From contig JANTQA010000057.1 of NCBI GenBank assembly GCA_027625915.1, forward strand, positions 6,448,001 to 6,512,000: 64,000 bases of DNA, in the 5' to 3' direction. Each line of letters begins with the position of its first letter. Positions within the stretch are counted from its first letter, which is position 1. The notes below the pieces were generated by a model. It ran no database searches. It was not told where the DNA came from and worked only from the letters and a program-made list of their open reading frames with translations. Source of the DNA: Anaeramoeba flamelloides. Its lineage: Eukaryota; Metamonada; Anaeramoebidae. A program made the position numbers and the translations under genes. Below are positions 1 to 12,490 of this stretch, piece after piece.

Positions 1-117
1 TTAATGTGAACTTTTTTCTTTTTTTTTTTAAAAATTGGGGTTGAGAAAATTTTGAAATCAATGAACAAGTTAATTTATTAAATTAGAATATTCTAAAGAG
101 AGTTTAACTCTATTAAA

Positions 118-315
118 TACAGTCAATTCCACTTTTAAGTCACAAATTTGAACGAAATTTAAGGATCAAAAAAAATCTCAAATTAAGGCACAAAATTCAG
201 ATTCTTGAAAAATAATTTGTAAAAAAAAATTCCAAATTTTGTGCCTTAATTTGAGATTTTTATTGTGTCTTAAATTTAGTTGTCAGTTTGTGCCTTAAAT
301 TTGAAACTAACTGTA
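118..315. mobile_element. MITE-A copy 1 (diverged)
   Basis: A roughly 200-bp palindrome with TA at both ends and the same internal order as the better copies near 17-24 kb: TACAGTCA end, TTAAGGCACA-type blocks, a centre near 215-230, then the inverted arm ending in CTGTA. It has more mismatches than the other copies, so it is probably an older insertion. It has no coding capacity. Confidence 0.85.
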
Positions 316-1007
316 AATTTTTTTAAAAATTTTACGATTTACAAATAAAAAAACATTTGAAGACCAAATGTGTCCCTTTTGTGAAAAGAAAATTCCCATA
401 ATTTAGAATTTGTTTTAGTAAATGAGTTAAAATAAGAGATAGTATATAAATATATATATAATTTCAAATTTGAATTCAATAATTTTGGCAAAAAATGTTT
501 TCCAGAAAATGTTAATTGGAATCTTTATTTATTTTTATTTTTTCATTTAGTTTTTTAATTATTTTAATGGAAAGTATTTTTTTAGTTTTATTTTTTTATT
601 TTTTTTTGCGCCGTAGGAACACTACAGAAAATTCCCAAAACATTTCAACAGAGTTCATTCATAATTTACATCGTACTTAAAATATTAAAGAGTTTACTTT
701 CAAAATTGATATGAACTTAGGTATCCTATTGGATTATAAATTGGATGTTGCATTGGAACCTGAAAAAAAAAAAAGAACGGGTAATATTTTGAAACACCAA
801 TTATAATCATTATACATATAATATTTTGATCATTGTATTTAATTATTTTCTTTGCTTAATAAGTTTATTCTTATGTACCAATTTCTTAATACAAGAAAAA
901 GATAATCATGATTCAGTTTACAATTCTTCAATTTCAGAATCTCAACTTTTTCAAAATTATTAACCAAGTGAAAAAAAAGCTATAAATAAATAAAAATCAA
1001 AATACCT

Positions 1008-1440
1008 TACCATTTTGTAAAAAAAGTGAAACAGGAAAAAAAGTTGAACAACGTTTTTCATTGGGAACATTACTTAAAATGAAAAATTATGAAAAGTAAA
1101 ATCAATTAAAAGAATAAACCAATTAACTTCAAATAATAACCCATTATATTATTTTCAATCAACACAACAAATCCAATTTAAATCCACTTGATTTATCGAA
1201 ATTGTTCATCTGGTTTTGGAGATCACAAAAATAGTTAATTTTTTTGAACAAATTATTAATAATTGATCAATCAAAGAAAAAACCCATACTAAAAGATAGT
1301 ATTTAAAAAGACTGATATAGTACTGAATCCTTCATTTTGTCTTTATTTATTTATTTATTCTTCTTATCATTGATTTTGCTTTGAATTTTCAGTAATGTTC
1401 CCAATGAAAAACAGTGTTTTACTTTTTTTCCACTATGGTT
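1008..1440. mobile_element. MITE-B copy 1
   Basis: A roughly 430-bp non-coding element with imperfect terminal inverted repeats built around GTGGAAAAAAAGT and CATTGGGAACATTACT. Its interior (for example around 1110-1290) recurs at 5175-5604, 27710-28140 and, inverted and partial, at 28225-28490. No transposase is visible. The exact ends are set by where the two arms stop matching. Confidence 0.7.
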
Positions 1441-1867
1441 ATTACATCAACTTTATTTATTATTAAATCTCTGATTAAATAATATATTACCTGAAACTTT
1501 TAAATTCTAAAAATAAATATTAAAACAATTAATTTTTAAACAACAGCAAAAATCCATAACAAATCTTAGATCTATCACCTAAAAACCCAAATAACTGTGC
1601 CATTAAAAGTCACACAAAATAATCTTTTTTCATTTTTCTTGGACTGTTAACCTTAAATCATAATAATTTTTTAGATTCAGAGCAATTGTTTCTTAATTTA
1701 ATATTTACAAGACCTACAAGATTATCAATTTTGAATGTCACCAAACCAAATCGTTTTAATCAACAAAACATGGATTTTCAAAACGTTAATTATTAAAAGA
1801 ATAAAAATATATTTTATCATTTTTCTTCAGAAATATCATTTTATTTTTTTATTCTCGTTTATGAATT

Positions 1868-2071
1868 ATGATGAGTTCAGATAACACAAAACAAAAAAAC
1901 AACCTCATGTATTTAAACAGCAGCCAAAATAACAAGAAACTTTCACGAATAGAAAAATTAATGGAACTGGTCGATGAAAAAAACCAATTTATCCATGAAC
2001 AAAAGCAGTTGATTATAAAATCAAAATCTGTGATCGATCAGCTTACTTCAAAACTTCAAGAGATTATGTAA
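1868..2071 (+). CDS. possible small coiled-coil protein
   Basis: A 67-codon open frame starting with two Met codons and ending in TAA. The product is hydrophilic, rich in Lys, Gln, Asn and Glu, with a heptad-like leucine/isoleucine spacing over residues 25-65 that suggests a short coiled coil. Base composition is less extreme than in the flanks, which favours real coding. No family is recognised. It could also be the last exon of a longer gene, since nothing in the upstream 400 bp looks like a promoter or another exon. The flanks hold MITE-B upstream and a TTAA foldback element downstream. Confidence is low because of the size. Confidence 0.33.
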   Translation: MMSSDNTKQKNNLMYLNSSQNNKKLSRIEKLMELVDEKNQFIHEQKQLIIKSKSVIDQLTSKLQEIM

Positions 2072-2607
2072 TTGACTTTTGTTTCAAAACAAAAAAACAA
2101 AAAAAAAATTCTTTCTTTCTTTCTTCTTCTTTGGTTAACATTTCTTCTTTTTCACTCCAGGCACTTTAATTCAATAGAAAAATTTCAAAACACATAAAAT
2201 TTGTTCATTTAATTAATTTTACTTGTTTTTGTTTTTTTTTGAACCTGTATCTTTTTCTTTTTCGCAAACACAAAACTAAAACAAAAGCCCAAAATGTTTT
2301 TATTTTTAAAAATTGGTTTTCATGATTGGGTTGCAGAGCTTTCGTATCATAATTGTTTATATTTTAAGAGCTGGTTGATCTCCAAAAGTAAAAACCTCAA
2401 CACCAAAAAGCGGCTTTGTATATTTTTTCAATAAAGGAGATCCAAAAAAGATTTAACAATAAATTAGAACTATTTTTTCCTATTACCAAAGAGCAATTTG
2501 GTGAATACTAAAGAAAATAAAGGGGAAAAAAAGATCTCGGCAAAATGGAATTTGAAAAACTGTTGCTTTCCAATTCCAAAATGATCTATTTTACTTTTGG
2601 GATTTAA

Positions 2608-3401
2608 GGAGGTGCGTTCCAAACGAATTTTGAACACACACCGAAAATACCGTCCTTTCATTTTGGTAAAGGTGAGTACTTGATTTATCCACATATTAAA
2701 ATAAATTTGTTTTGTAAAAAATGGTGATTGTGATTTTTTTCGTTTTTATTCTTTTTTGTTATACTTTAAAACCCCACTTACCGTCCCTGAAAAATACTGT
2801 TATTTTCCAATTAATAAATGAAAAATTTTATTTCATTTTCCAAAATGTATATTAAATATTACTGTTACAATCAAATTAGCAGAGTACAAATTGTATCTTA
2901 AAGATTTTACAAATAAATCTTTGAATTGTTTGCTGAAAAAACCCAAAGATCTTTTCAAAACCAATTAGCAAGGATATTTTGAGGAAATGTAATGATGTTT
3001 CCTTATTGAACTTTGAGATAAAATTATAGTCTGATAATTTGAGTTTAACAGTATTTTTTGCCAACTGTAAATACCCATTAACCACAAAGTAGGAAATTAA
3101 GAGTAGTATTGATTTATGAGGAAAATTATTGAATTTTACTTGGTAATTATTACAGAAGTAATAATAACGAACTTAAACGAAAAACCAACCATATACATAT
3201 CTTCTGAGTTTTTATTTTAAGAACTTGACAAGTGAGGTTTTAAAGTATAACAAAAAAGATAAAAACGAAAAAAACTCACAATCAATATTTTTTACAAAAC
3301 AAATTTATTTTAATATGTGGATAAATCAAGTACTCACATTTACCAAAATGAAAGGACGATATTTTCGGTGTGTGTTCAGAATTCATTTGGAACGCACCTC
3401 C
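2608..3401. mobile_element. TTAA-flanked foldback element (piggyBac-like ends)
   Basis: Two arms of about 160 bp are inverted copies of each other (2608-2772 and 3240-3401). They begin GGAGGTGCGTTCC and end GGAACGCACCTCC. The element is flanked on both sides by TTAA (2604-2607 and 3402-3405), the duplication made by piggyBac-type transposases. The roughly 470-bp middle has no transposase. The open frames inside each arm are mirror images of one another and are not taken as genes. This is a non-autonomous element; the family assignment rests only on TTAA and the inverted ends. Confidence 0.75.
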
Positions 3402-3744
3402 TTAAAAAGGGGTAAAAAAAAATCATCTTTTTATTCCTAAAAAAATATTTCACACTTAGAACTCGCCATTAAAAAACGATAATAATGTGTCTACACTCAG
3501 CTTTTGAAAAGACTGTTTTTAATTTAAAATGAGAAAACTCAAGTAAAATTTGATTTCTTTCTAAAATCATGAGGGATTATTCCCATATAAAAAAAAATGT
3601 TAATATGTCTCTCAGGAAGTTGTTGAAAAATTGACTCTTTGATTTGAAAGTCAATGATATCATGCAAAAAATTAGATAGTATAAAAGTAAAAAATCACAT
3701 TTTTTTTATTCCAATTTAATCGAGGAGTTTTTAATCCCTCTTAT

Positions 3745-4797
3745 TTTACTGTTAGTTTTTTTTTTTTAATTTAAAAGGATTGAGTAAAATTAAAGATTTT
3801 TTTGGATTCTTTTGAATTCTGGAAAACCATCGTTAGCATTTTTTTAATTTGAGAAATAAAAAGAAAATTTCTTAAATTTTCTCTTAATTTCTCAAATTAA
3901 AAAAAAATATTGTTAGGTTTTGTTGAGTTTTCTGTTTATTTGAAAAATAAATAGATTTTCATTAGGTTTTTTTGAGTTTTCTATTTATTTGTGAAGTGTT
4001 CTAGGTTTTTTTTACTTTTTGAAATAAACAGAAAATTTTAATAAATTTTCGGTTTCTTTCGAAAAGTAAAAAAAACCTAACGAAAATCAATTGATTTTCG
4101 AAATAAAATAGAAAACCTCAAAAAAACCTAGAACACTTCACAAATAATTATAAAAACTCAAGAAAAGCCGCCATTAGCTTTTCCAGAATTTAGAATAATT
4201 GAGCTAAATCAAAGAATTTTCTCTATTCTTTTGAATTATGGAAAAGCTAGGCACTTGACGGCACTCCACGGCAATTTTTGTTAGCTTTTTTTTGATTCTT
4301 GTTTTTTTTTTCGAAATCTATTGATTTTTCAATCAAAACAAAAATTAAAAAAAAACACCGTTAACTTTTCTTGAATTTATAAGAATTGTGGTAAATCAAA
4401 GGTTTTACTAAATTCTTTTGAATCCTGGAAAAATGCTGTTAGTTTTTTTTTAGATTTGAGAAATTAAAAGAAAATTCAAGATATTTTCGGTTTATTTCTC
4501 AAATTAAAAAAAACCATCGTTAGGTTTTCTTGAGTTTTCTTTTTATTATGGAAAATCGATAGATTTTCATTAGTTTTTTTTTTTTGTTACACTATTTATT
4601 TTCCAAATAAATAGATTTCTAAATCAAACAAAATAATAAAAAAAACCTAGAACACTTCACAAATAATTAGAAAACCCCAAGAAAACCACCATTAGGTTTC
4701 CCAGAATTTAAAATAATTGAGCTAAATCAAAGAATTTACTCTATTCTTTTGAAAAATGTAAAAACTAGGCACTCTACGACACTCTATGACACTCTAC
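3745..4797. repeat. D-family complex foldback repeat
   Basis: Alternating inverted and direct copies of short modules (GTTAGGTTTT, TTGAGTTTTCTGTTTATTTG, GAATTCTGGAAAA, AATTTGAGAAATAAA). Local arms can pair with each other, for example 3955-4075 with 4075-4145. The same modules recur at 6570-7140, 30755-32290, 36925-37520, 48715-48905 and 63545-64000. No open frame of note. Confidence 0.65.
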
Positions 4798-4851
4798 GGA
4801 ACTCCCCGGAACTCCCCGGAACTCCCCGGAACTCCCCGGAACTCCCCGGAT
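4798..4851. repeat. GC-rich 10-bp minisatellite
   Basis: Five and a half perfect tandem copies of the decamer GGAACTCCCC. Just upstream (4773-4797) is a degenerate 10-bp relative, CACTCTACGA. This is by far the most GC-rich tract in the window and lies at the edge of a D-family repeat, where single copies of ACTCTACGGC also occur (4250, 6880, 37300), so it probably expanded from that module. Confidence 0.9.
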
Positions 4852-4859
4852 TCCTAAAC

Positions 4860-5165
4860 ATGTATTTAGATTTTTTTTACAAGATTTAAACAAATTTTTA
4901 TTTTCAATCTGGAATAATAAAGATATTGAATCTTGTTTATTAATACTGCCAAATTCAAAAAAATTGAAAAATTTTTTAGTTCAATTTCCATTTTTGTAAG
5001 GTTTTAACTCTACTTGTAAAACAGTTATTGCCAAAGAATATTTTGAAGATCAACTAATTTTACAAAGTTTCATAACATTCAAACCAATAAAATGTTTTAT
5101 TCAAAGCTAAGATTAAAAAAATTTCAGAAGGAAAATGAAGCAAAAATTTTCAAACATTTATTTAA
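4860..5165 (+). pseudogene. decayed coding-like remnant, probably of a mobile element
   Basis: Two plus-strand frames give protein-like text over about 300 bp (about 45 residues rich in Phe, Leu and Lys, then a stop, then more in the same and a neighbouring frame). It has stops and a frame change and is followed directly by MITE-B. It resembles the Asn/Lys/Phe-rich style of the LINE proteins in the window, but I cannot place it in a domain. Not expected to be functional. Confidence 0.25.
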
Positions 5166-5174
5166 ACTTTTCAA

Positions 5175-5604
5175 TAACCATTTGGGAAAAAAAGGACAAC
5201 AAGCTTTTTAATTGGGAAAACTAATATAATCCTGAAAACAACAAGTCAAACCAATTGAAAGAAGAAATCAATTAACTTCTAAAAAATACTTCATGATATT
5301 ATTTCCAATCAAATCAACCAAAACAATATAAATCTACTTTCCTATCGAAATTATTTGAATGGTTTTGGAGATCCTCAAATATAGTTAATTATTTCAAAAA
5401 AATTTTTATGATAGATCAATCAAATAAAAACCCATACCCAAAAGATAGTATTAGAAAACTGTTTATATGTTTAACCCCCCTTTTATCTTTATAATCATTG
5501 ATTTTTTCTTTATTAAATCTTACTTTTAATTCCCCAGTTCTATTAAGGTTCTCTTCAGTTCCCAATTAAAAACCGTGTTGGGCTTTTTTTTCCGAATGGT
5601 AATT
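5175..5604. mobile_element. MITE-B copy 2
   Basis: Aligns by eye with 1008-1440 along its whole length. The left end has ACCATTTGGGAAAAAAAGG, and the right end carries the inverse (CCGAATGGT at 5592-5600). It has drifted more than the 27.7-kb copy. Non-coding. Confidence 0.65.
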
Positions 5605-6010
5605 ATTTAAAATATTATTATTATTTAAAATAATTGAAAAAATAATTTTTTCTAATTCAGAAATCCAGATTTTACGATTATTTTCATAGGCTGGGTAATT
5701 CCAGAGAAAATGATCAAAAATTCTCAATGATATTCCAACTTTTCTTATTTTATGAAACCAAATCACAATTTAGTCAATTGTATAAAAAAAATGAATAACT
5801 GTTTAAATAATTTGTATCAAAGCACATTTTTGAACAATTCAATTACAATTTATTTTTTTCAATTCAACATTTTGTCTTATTTAAGATTTATTAGCCTCCA
5901 AAAAAAAAAAAAAATTAATATCTTTCCAAAAAATCCATTCAAAATTATTTTTAAAATATTTTTATTAAAATCAATTGTCTCATATTACTATACAAATATC
6001 CAAAAATGTT
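5605..6010 (-). pseudogene. LINE 3' fragment (C-terminal region of RT protein)
   Basis: The minus strand encodes a decayed version of the C-terminal part of the LINE protein at 45171-45833: the stretch DHFLWNYPAY followed by KIWISE corresponds to DHFLWDCPAY and KIWISE there. In this copy the Cys of the C...H...C cluster is replaced (WNYPAY). Several frame changes separate it from the preceding region, which shows the LNSYSF remnant of NCLNRYSY. It is a dead 3' fragment of a non-LTR retrotransposon. Confidence 0.55.
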
Positions 6011-6569
6011 ATTCATCATTAACTGATTCTTAATACTAACCCTTTTTTTTTTTTTTTGTACGGCTCATTGAATTACCTTGACTAAAGATATTAAAGTCTC
6101 TTATCACAATTCTAGAGATATTTCCCAAATTTGAAAATTGGAGGCTATTTCCTTCTTTTTGATTAAAAAAAAATTGTTTTCCTAATATATTTAACCTTGG
6201 AAAAATTTCTCAGCAAATGAAAAACTTATAACCACAATTTATTATTTAAAAAACTGTTTGTATCTTTACCATATTACCCATTTTTTATTGAAATTGGTCT
6301 TATCTCGTTTTCTCCAAAAAAAGTGTTTAAAATTTTTTCATCCTTTTTTGGAATTATTTTGATGAACATATTTTAAAATATATACACAATAGATACTCGT
6401 TCAATTAGTATTAATATTAAACTTAATTTTATATTACTAATAGAAAAAAATACCTTAACAAAGAGAATATTATTTGAAATAAAAAAAAAAAAGAAATCCC
6501 CACTTTTTTGGGAATACTTTATAACTTGCAAAAAGACCATCCCAAAAGTAGGTTTTGTGGTGTTACTGA

Positions 6570-7210
6570 AAACTTTCTTTTTTATTTATTTATTTAGAGA
6601 AAGGAGTAATTAAAGAAAATTTATCAAATAAAAAAAAGAGAAGAAGAAAAATAATTAAAATATATATAAAAAATAATATTATCACTTTCATGACCAAATA
6701 GAAACTATCCGCTGTCGTTAGGTTTTCCAGGATTTGAAAGAATCGAGTAAAATCCTTGATTTTTCTAAATTATTCCTAATTCTGGAAAAGCGCCGTTAAC
6801 TTTTCTTTAATTTGAGAAATAAAAAGAAAATTTCTTTAATTTTCTTTACATTCCAAAAATTTTATAAAAAAACCTAGACACTCTACGGCACTTGACGACA
6901 CGTCCCCAGAATACACATGAGGGGCAAAAATCCGATAGAAAGATTATTGATTATAGATAAAAATTCCACAATCCTTGATTAATAATTTGGTATTTCACTG
7001 TCTTTAGATTTTTTTTAATTTAAAAGAAAAGAGTAAAATCTTTGATTTTGCTCAATTCTTTTGAATTAAAAAAAAACCGAGACACGGCCTCTCAGAGTGG
7101 GGCACTGGACGCCCGAATTTATATATTTTTTACTATTGTAAGGATTTTTTGTTTTCACTTTATTTTTATTATTTTTTCTGTATTACCTTAAGTTTTCTAA
7201 TCATAAGAGG
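6570..7210. repeat. D-family repeat with LINE 3'-end sequence
   Basis: Starts with the D-family end module (TTTATTTAGAGAAAGGAGTAAT) and contains the CTCTACGGCACTTGACGACA and GTTAGGTTTTCCAGG modules. From about 7080 it carries, in minus orientation, the sequence CTCTCAGAGTGGGGCACT, followed by the same tail found at 31470-31600 (inverted) and 37500-37640, which I relate to the LINE 3' region. The other terminal arm is missing. Confidence 0.55.
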
Positions 7211-7719
7211 AAAACTTTCTTTTTTAAAAAACTTGATCAACCAAGTTAAATATTCCCAAAGTTAATATCAAATTAAAAACCTCTAAATATGAATAACCCA
7301 AAGAACTTGCACTTGACCGTAAAAAGAAAAAAGGAATGGGAATTTTGAAACTATCTTGAAATCATAGATAAATTGATTTGAATTTTCTTTAATTTTGAGA
7401 AAATTAATTTGGGTTAGGTTGAGAAATTTTCTATTTTTTTGGATTTTTTAAAAGGATCACTTTTGGATCAGAGAGTAAACAACCAAAAATTTTAAGAAAC
7501 ATTCGATTAACCTTTAGCATTTTTTCATCTAACGAATAATCCTTAAGGACCACCTAAAATTGAGATTCAGAGATAATTAATTTTCACTCTATTATTCAAT
7601 AAAGATCATTTAATTGATTATCTGTTGAGGGAACACTCAAAATATTTTGAATTTTGGATTTAAACGGAAATCATTTTTTGCTGTTCAAAAATCATTGTAA
7701 AATTTCCAACTAACCAAAC

Positions 7720-8115
7720 TAAACTTTGTTTCTGTCAAAAATGTCCAACATTTTTTTCCAAATATCAATTATTTTTTATAATTTTCCTTTGAAGAATAAA
7801 TAAAAATAAAGTAGAATAATAAACCTCGAAGAATAGTTGATATCTACATGGAACTAAATCTAATCAATAACTATATTTTTTCTTAAAAATTGACAAACTA
7901 AAATTCTTTAGTGAAACCCTATTGAGAAAAACATCAATGTTTATTTTGATTTTTCAATTGAAGATCAAAGAAAATTCGCATACCAAAATAATACAATTTT
8001 TCAAAAATTATTTCCACTGTTTTAATAACATTTGAATAACACATTTTTACCACGAGAGTATCGATCTTGCAATAAAAAAAATTTGCAAAAGAATGAGGTA
8101 TAAAAAAAAAATAGA
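7720..8115. mobile_element. F-family element (truncated)
   Basis: Left end TAAACTTTGTTTCTGTCAAA resembles the terminal repeat of the pogo-like element at 16737 and of the complete F copy at 56276-56976 (reverse orientation). Interior blocks such as AGTAGAATAATAAACC and TTTGAATAACACATTTTTACCA recur in the F copies at 20930-21190, 39470-39790 and 56276-56976. The right terminal repeat is not recognisable. Confidence 0.6.
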
Positions 8116-8473
8116 AAAAAAGAAAAAATAAAAAAAATGAAACAAAATATGTAATTTCAACAAACTCCTCTTCCAAATTTCATAAATAAAAGTTAGTTAC
8201 TGAACTTTTAATCTCCAACAATTTAACTTGGGAAATCTTGAGTTTATTTTTGAGGAAAAAAAAAAAAACGAAATGACGCGTGTCTGATTTGATTTTTTTT
8301 AAAAAAAATTCGAGTGAAAAAATTCAAAAACTAACCAAAAATTCAGAAAAACTTCTTATTCTTTATGAATTAATTATCTCTTTTAATCAATAAACAATAA
8401 AAAAAATAATCAAAAAACAAAATAAATAAATAAAAGTGAAACAAAAAAAGAAAATCAACAGCATTTCAAAAAA

Positions 8474-10824
8474 ATGAAATATTATGAACAAAAAATATTA
8501 AATTATGAAAAAGATTTAAGAACTATTTCATTTTTATTATTAAAGCAAGGTCAAAAAAAAAATAAAAATAAAACGAAAGAACAATTAATTTTTCCTACAA
8601 AGAAAATAATTAAAAGGATAAATTCGCTTCAAAATAAACTCGAAGAAAAAGATCGATCAATTGTATATCTAGAAAAGATCAAAGAAAATCAGAATTTAGA
8701 ATTAAAAGAAATTAAAAAAAAACAACAAATCGAGGAATCGAGTCAAAAGGAATTAATCAGTCGACATGAATTAGAACTTAATCAGTTTGAAAAGCAAATT
8801 AAGAAGTTACAATTAAAAAACAAGAAAAAAGAAGACCAATTAAAAAATAATTTAAATAAAACTCAAAATGAATTATTAAACATCCATTCTCAATTTTCAA
8901 AAATTCAAAATTCACGGGAATTAAATTTACTTTCTGAGATATCCAATTTACGAAAAAAACGTGATCAAATGGAAGAGCAAGAACAAAAGCAGAAGAATGA
9001 AATTTCTGAATTTAAATTACAAAATTTAAAATTAAAAAAAGATGAAAAGGAAAATAATTCAGCGATTAATTATTTACAAAATGAGATAAAAAATTTCCAA
9101 TTAAAAAATGAAGAATTAAAATTATTAGAAAAAGAATCAAAAACAAAAATCGATTCTTTACAAAATGAACTATTTTCTTATAAAGAGAAATACTTTAAAG
9201 AAAAAAATAAGAATGAAAAAATGAAAATACAATTAAATGATCGTAAAGGTAATCATAGGGAAAATAATAATAGTAATAATGACAATGTTAATAATGATGA
9301 TGTTGAGAATAAAAGTACTAATAATCCATCTACAATTAATAAATTTTATTTAAATGAATTGGAAGATAAAGCAATTTTTTTAAAAACTGATATAAAAAAA
9401 AATAATCGAAATCCTTTGTTTAATAAATTAAATGAAAAGAATTATTTAAATTATACTTTTCCAAAATATAAAAATTTTCAAAAAAATGATAATAAAAATA
9501 AAAATATTCAAAAATATAAAACAAATAAAAAGAAAGAAAGAAGAAAAGTAAACGACAAAAAGATAAATGATTGGGAAATGGGTGAAAAAAAAGAATGGGA
9601 AATAGGAAAAAAAAAAGAATGGGAAATGGGGAAAGAAAAAGAAAAAGAAAAAGAAGAAAAAGGTGGAATGGGAAAGGAAAAAGAAAGGGAAATAGGAAAA
9701 GAAAAAGAAAGGGGAACGAGAAAAGAAAAAAAAGGGGAAATGGAAAAAGAAAAAGAAAGACGAAGACAAAGGAAAAGTATAAAATTAAAAAACAAACGAC
9801 AATCTAATGATCAAAAAAATAGGATAAAATTGGGTATTAATAAATGGGGGGAGGAAAATGAGGGGAAGCGAGAAATAGTGGGCACAGTTAAAAAAACAAA
9901 CAAACAAAGAATTGAAATGAAATCGGCATCCTTACAAAAAATGAAAAAAAAAAAAGTTCAAAATGGTTTTATACAAAAAGAATTTAAAACTGCACCCCAT
10001 TCAAGAAAAAATAAAAATGTTAATTCAAATGTTAATCAAAATTTTGAAGACATTAAAATCATTGGAAACAATTTAGAAATAAATTTAAAAATCCAATTAC
10101 ATAAATTAAAAAATATCCAACAAAAAATTCAAAATAGATTTTTTGATAACGAATATTTTGAAACAAAATCTTTTCATAATTTACAAAACCAAAAGCAATT
10201 ATTATTTAAAAAAATAGACAATCAAATACAAAATATTGAATTAATTTTAAATGGTTTAAAAAATTTATTAAAAAATTGTAATTCAAGAAATTATCCAAAA
10301 ATTAATAATGAAATGAAAAAGAAAAAAATTCAAAATTACCAGAAAAAATTAGATCAATTATCCCAAAAAACAAATGATTTGATTGAATCAAATCAATTCT
10401 TACTTGATGATTTAGAGATTTTAGATATAGAACTTTCAATGAAATCCACTTTGAAAAGCAATAATTTCAATAATGAGCCCAAAATAATCATTAATAAGGG
10501 CGATGATCACAAATATAATGACGGCGTTGATAACCAGAATGAAGTAGGCGATGGAATTAATTTACAATTAAAAAAAAAGAAAAAGAATAATGTTGATCAT
10601 TTCCAATTGAAGAAAAATCACCAGCCAAAGAATAAAAATAATGATCCCGTTGAAAAAGTTGACGATGTACTTGATACATTCCAAAGTTTATTACACCAAT
10701 TAAACACGATTTCTGAAAAGGTAGACGATTTTTCAAAAAATAAAAGCAATAACAAAAAAAATGAATTAATTAATCATCATATTCAAAATAATAATAATAA
10801 TAATAATAATATTAATAATAATAT

Positions 10825-10855
<31 letters not shown>

Positions 10856-11329
10856 AATAATAAAGATTATCAGATCTTACATCAGGGATCACCAAAGAAA
10901 AATTCTAGAATGAAAACCATTTATTCTCGTAAAAACTCAAAAGTTAGTAAAAAAACTTCAACATATTCCTTTATTCCTGAAATTTTTAGCCCACCTCCAA
11001 CCAAATCAACAGAGTTGCAATCATTAACAAATAACAATAACAATTACAATAATGAAAGTTTACAAAATGCAAATAAAACAACAATTTATTCACCAAAAAC
11101 GAGAAGAATTAATTCGAATGGAACCCACTCAGATCAAATTAATAGCGATCATTTGACTTCAACATCAAAAAATTCTCTTCCAAAAAAATCTTATCTTTCC
11201 AAAATCAAAAATTCAAATCCATATAGAACAAGTATCGATATAATTAAACATAGTGGCCCAGTAACTTGGTCGGATTTTAATATCGCAAACCATGTCAATA
11301 GAAAATTGGATTTTTCTAAATTTAATTAA
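8474..11329 (+). CDS. coiled-coil, low-complexity protein of unknown function
   Basis: A single open frame of 951 codons with no intron needed, ending in TAA. The start is the first ATG after an A-rich, stop-rich leader and gives a plausible N-terminus. Residues about 30-260 are rich in Lys, Glu, Gln and Leu with heptad-like spacing, a long coiled coil. About 365-435 is a repetitive very basic/acidic stretch with units like WEMGKEKE and GKEKER. Residues about 530-660 look like a second helical coiled region. A poly-Asn tract with isolated Ile and Asp lies around 770-800. The last 150 residues are Ser/Thr/Asn/Lys rich and end in a less biased stretch (GPVTWSDFNIANHV, then LDFSKF). No catalytic domain, signal peptide or membrane segment is seen. 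A cytoskeletal or scaffold role would fit but is only inference. Codon use matches the other host genes. Confidence 0.8.
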
Positions 11330-12015
11330 TAAATAAATATTTTATTCTAATTTTAATGAAAACAGTTTTTTTTTTTTTTTTATTTTAAAATAAAATTTTG
11401 AGCTATTAAAAATTGTTATTTTCCTAGGGTTTGTCAAAATAATACATATTATATATACTTGGGAGCGACAAACCAACCAATTTTTTTTGAGAGTGTAGCA
11501 ATTGAAAATACCCTTAGAAACAACACAATGGGGGTAATGTGTAGAATTTGGTTGTTATTTAAAAATTTTTTAGTATAATGTGATATTATTGGAACAAACA
11601 GCGAAAAATAAGTAGGGTTATTTATGAGACTCTATATACTGACAAAAAAATTCAAAATAATTACTAGGGAAATAATGATCAAGGTGATAAAAATATAATG
11701 CTTGTTTGTTTTTCTTACCGTGTCATTGCATTTTTACATCTTTTTTAAAAAATTTGTTAAATTTTACTGTATTTTTTTTTGTGTTGAACTTGTTCTTAAT
11801 TTTTTAAATCCCTTCTGTAACAAATTTAACTCCTTTTCTATTTCTTCTATTTGGCAAATAATTTTTATAATTTTCTTTTTGAAAGAGATCTGTTTTTTTA
11901 CGAAATATTTTTTCAAAATATGAAAAATAAATTGATGTTTTTTAAATTTTTTGGAAAAAATAAAATTTTCATGTGAGTAAAAAGGATTAAAAGGATCAGA
12001 AAATTAACCCAAAAA

Positions 12016-12490
12016 AGGTTAGTTTTTTTTTTTTTTTTTTACATTTTTCATTTGAGTAATTTTTTATGGTAAGAATATTACATAATCCTACTTGGTCAAA
12101 TTTAGAGGATTACAAAATAGAACCACAAACCAGATTAAATCGAATTAAATTGATTGTGTACTCCTAGAAAGCAATTTATTTTAAAAGAGTTCTCAATTTC
12201 AAAAAATCAAAATTTAGAAAAAAAAAATCATCTTTTCTCATTTTATATTGCCAAAGGGTTAAATTTATTTAATTTAAACTTATTTTTAACCATGGAATTT
12301 TTATTAATGAGATTTGGTAAACTTTTTGATTGAATTGAATTTATCGCCAATGAGATCCAATGAAAATTTTTTTTTATTTATTTGAATTTTGTCAAACAAA
12401 AAAAGGGTATTTAACAATATCATTTTTGGTCTCAGGTAACTTCTTGAGTATGGAAGAAATCCATGGTTAATGATTAGAGCTGAATAAAGT
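12016..12490. repeat. diverged direct repeat, copy 1
   Basis: Matches 13315-13745 in the same direction. Shared blocks include AAATTGATTGTGTACT, GAGATCCAATGA, and a final part resembling ATCCATGGTTAATGATTAGAG. The copies differ by many substitutions and indels, so the duplication is old or these are two members of a dispersed family. Confidence 0.5.

Noticed and set aside
2470-3440. Two near-identical frames containing WINQVLTFTKMKGRYFR
   Set aside because: They arise because the two arms of the foldback element are inverted copies; no domain and no support for translation.
9446-9807. Three overlapping open frames on both strands rich in Phe/Ser/Lys/Arg
   Set aside because: They are shadows of the Lys/Glu/Gly repetitive part of the 951-codon gene; low-complexity codons keep other frames open.
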